NCBI GenBank assembly: GCA_018524725.1
Contig: JAEUWP010000141.1
Coordinates: forward strand, 1-64,000
Source: Podaxis mareebaensis
Lineage: Eukaryota; Basidiomycota; Agaricomycetes; Agaricales; Agaricaceae
Length of the DNA: 64,000 nt
Reading direction: 5' to 3'
Shown piece by piece: positions 61,801-64,000 of the stretch. The translations under genes were made by a program, and so were the position numbers. The notes under the pieces are model-generated. The model was not told the origin of the DNA, made no database searches, and saw nothing but the letters and a program-made list of their open reading frames with translations. Positions within the stretch are counted from its first letter, which is position 1. Each line of letters opens with the position of its first letter.

Positions 61801-62509
61801 TAATCATCAAAACGAAGCAGGGTGCGGTAAGAGCTTTGGTGGTGTTTTCACACAGTGACGGTGGTACTTGAGTTCGAGCTTCTGCCAATTGGCCTCGAGG
61901 CATGCTTCAACAAGAATATAGTTCTTTCCCATTTTAAGCAGTGTGCGTCAGCGTCACTGGTTATTGGATGGCTGGATGGAATAGAAGATTGGAGCTGTTG
62001 TCTCGATTTTAGCTTCAAGAGCATTTTTAGGTTTATACGGGATCCCACAAGCATATGCTATGCTTCGTTTAGAGGATGGGGATAGGGAAGTATGTACATG
62101 TTGACGGATGCGATCAAATTAGACGCGGGTCCCGACGGGGGAGGAAACAAACGCCCACGGGGATACGGTGTGACCGAGACGAGTTCTGTCGGTGTTAATT
62201 TTCAAACCTTTCATCGGGACAAAAAGCTTATACAGCAGTCTTGCGCTGTGCAGTGCCAGGCCTCTGGAATGGAATATTTCCGCCGGGGCGACACGTTGTA
62301 GTATAATTCAGGTCGCCATCAGCAGAGCATCACGCACGATGTATCAATGCATCATGTTTCCGTCCGTTGGATAGGGGGTTTGGAACGAAATGCTATTGAG
62401 CTCCATCGCATGGCAGATCATATCAAGGTTCCGTCATGGCGATGAGAGATAGTCATTGATTGTGAGAGTAATCACATCGATTCCGTAGCATTGAGTGAAT
62501 GAGCTGTGC
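55865..62509. other. Gene-poor stretch, no gene recognised
   Basis: Over 6.6 kb I find no conserved domain, tRNA or clear transposon. All open frames are shorter than about 160 codons, overlap on both strands and have no consistent splice structure. CpG is present throughout, so it does not look heavily mutated by methylation. A short T-rich tract and a C9 run (58469-58477) are present. Confidence 0.45.
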
Positions 62510-63272
62510 TTAGGCAAGGGCCCTGATTTCCTCGGCGTGTTTCTTCGATTGCTCATCACCGGCCTTTTCCAACACCTGATATAAATCGGGGCAATGTTGT
62601 CAGACACGTCCAATTCTCGGAAAGAATGGGAAAATGAATAGTGAGGCGGAATCTCACCTCTAAGAGTTTCTCGACGTATTCCTTTTGAGCATCTTCCTTG
62701 GGCTTGCCCTTAACGTCATTCCACGCATCCCTGCAGCGTTCATTCAAGTTAGGGTTACTTTACAATCCTCGGGGAGATGAACGGGTGACACACCATTTAG
62801 CTTTCCCGACGAAGTCGAGCAACCCGGGCCTTGCGGTGTTCACGTCACCAATGGTGGCTGGAAAGCACAAAGGCTAATTAATCGGTGTATGAAGCATAGC
62901 ACCTCAGTTGCCCTCGCGAACCTTGCTTGTAGCGGGAGTAGAACTAGAATTCCGTACAATATCCGTGATCATCGTTATTATCAACGTCACCAGAACGGGA
63001 ACGAGGCATCGTTTCGGAGGCAAAGCGGGATCATTGACGGTTTAATTAGCATTTTTGAGCGGCAAAGTGTGGGTGAAAGGTCAGGAAAAGAAGAGAAACA
63101 CGGCGTCAGTTTCGAGATTCCAGTGACCGAGAAAAGGACGGTAAGATAAAAATGGGGACATTGAAACGCAACGCACGTAGAGCTGGTCCTCTTGCGTAGG
63201 CCTGACAGGACCATTCTTAGGGAGGTTCTGGACGATAGAAACAGCTTTGTCGAACTGGGCTTGGATAGTCAT
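62510..63272 (-). CDS. ACB1: Acyl-CoA-binding protein (ACBP)
   Basis: ACBP is a small cytosolic carrier that binds long-chain acyl-CoA esters. ATG 63272 starts [20 protein letters not shown] (seen as one helix plus loop). Family residues follow: [17 protein letters not shown], then [16 protein letters not shown] and the final helix of the [13 protein letters not shown] type. Five exons are required. The second is a micro-exon of 22 nt at 62922-62943 that carries the conserved FYSRYKQ block. The first intron (62944-63176) is 233 nt, much longer than others here. The protein has 106 residues, slightly longer than yeast Acb1. Tyr and Lys positions of the acyl-CoA site (YKQAT, KAKWDAW) are conserved. 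Confidence 0.93.
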
Positions 63273-64000
63273 GGCCGATTAGTAGAGGGAGGTGGAAGTG
63301 AGATGAGTTGGGCTCTAGTGCCAATCGATGAGATAGGCAGTTGCCCGATTTGGCAGTTGCCCCTGTCTCCTGGATTCTTTGTCCCTAGGGGGGCCCTGGG
63401 CATAAGTCCCTAGACCCTTGATAAATGCTTTGTCTCCCAGCCGGAGCCTGGTATGAGCAATGTTCTAACAGGCGCAGTATGATATTTCCTCTATTTCCCC
63501 GAAAGGATAAATACGAACGGTCGGTGAGCAGTTATTTGTGTGACTTCGGGGTATGTGTCCGTGTTTATGTCGGGGTAAGTATGATGGAATATAGTGATGC
63601 ATCGTAGTGCGGCTCTGTCGTGTGTGGCAATTGTATTTAGGAGAGTAAGTACAGGAGACATATGAAAGGGGTGCTGGGAGAGGCTGCGGAGAGGAGAGAG
63701 TGGAGAGAGTGGACCTACCTGATGCACGTGGTTCTGCGGATGGAAAGTTAAATGTGTGGAAGAATCTAGCTCAACGATGGAGTATATTTGCAAACCGTTT
63801 TCAGCGAGATTTAGGTGTGGAACGATTCAGTTTCATCTCGGTTTTCGCTGAACTCACTGAAAGTGGGGCTGCAAACTTTATGCTCTAACATGAGAATGGC
63901 AACTCTCAGACCTCAGACCTAGAGCTAAATGTTATCGAGTTTCATGTGGTATATCACATAGATGTTCCGCTATCTGCGGTAAAGATTACACCTATGAGAA
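63273..64000. other. Intergenic upstream of ACBP, no gene recognised
   Basis: The ACBP promoter should lie here. Short frames at 63425-63607 and 63491-63793 have no domain signals. Confidence 0.4.

Noticed and set aside
56000..62400. Several 60-160-codon frames, for example 59528-60004
   Set aside because: Overlapping on both strands, no domains, no consistent splice sites; expected by chance in this length.
1..64000. CRISPR arrays, operons, ribosome binding sites
   Set aside because: The window is eukaryotic; no regularly spaced direct repeats or bacterial signals were seen.

Overview
This window is a stretch of fungal nuclear DNA, most likely from a mushroom-forming basidiomycete (Agaricomycetes). 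Genes on both strands are split by many introns of about 45-65 nt, intergenic spacers are often short, and several families are typical of that group: a HET-domain protein, an expanded seven-helix membrane family, membrane-anchored GMC oxidoreductases and a GH17 glucanase. A run of 773 Ns shows that this is a scaffold from a draft assembly.

Layout. 0-3.1 kb: accessory DNA with a frame-shifted HET-domain gene (-) and an initiator-tRNA-like pseudogene. 4.0-6.3 kb: RMI1 (-), divergent from a carnitine acyltransferase (+, 6.4-8.8 kb). 9.0-14.8 kb: two tandem UPF1-like SF1 helicases (-). 16.3-21.2 kb: PAM18 (+), EFM4 (+) and a NOM1/SGD1-type nucleolar gene (-). 21.4 kb: tRNA-Gly(CCC). 21.6-24.4 kb: GMC oxidoreductase 1 (-). 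25.7-37.5 kb: three seven-helix membrane genes, a RhoGAP gene (-) and the right end of a hAT transposon next to the assembly gap. 39.8-44.3 kb: a GH17 glucanase (-) divergent from a formin-type GBD/FH3 protein (+). 44.8-49.5 kb: GMC oxidoreductase 2 (-) and a type II J-protein (-). 52.6-55.9 kb: a kelch membrane protein (+). 55.9-62.5 kb: no recognisable gene. 62.5-63.3 kb: acyl-CoA-binding protein (-).

The genes do not form one pathway. Housekeeping genes (genome stability, mitochondrial import, EF1A methylation, ribosome biogenesis, acyl-group metabolism) are mixed with fast-evolving accessory families. CDS spans below run from start codon to stop codon and include introns; splice sites were placed by reading frame and family conservation.

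The most unusual signal is a block at about 8.3-10.2 kb in which CpG almost vanishes and AT content rises. It covers the 3' parts of two convergent genes that both stay open and well conserved. Each edge of the block falls at an intron, and the DNA on both sides is CpG-rich. Other points of interest are two GC-AG introns, the tandem helicase pair with a shared unassigned N-terminal region, the broken HET gene, and a GBD/FH3 protein without an FH2 domain.
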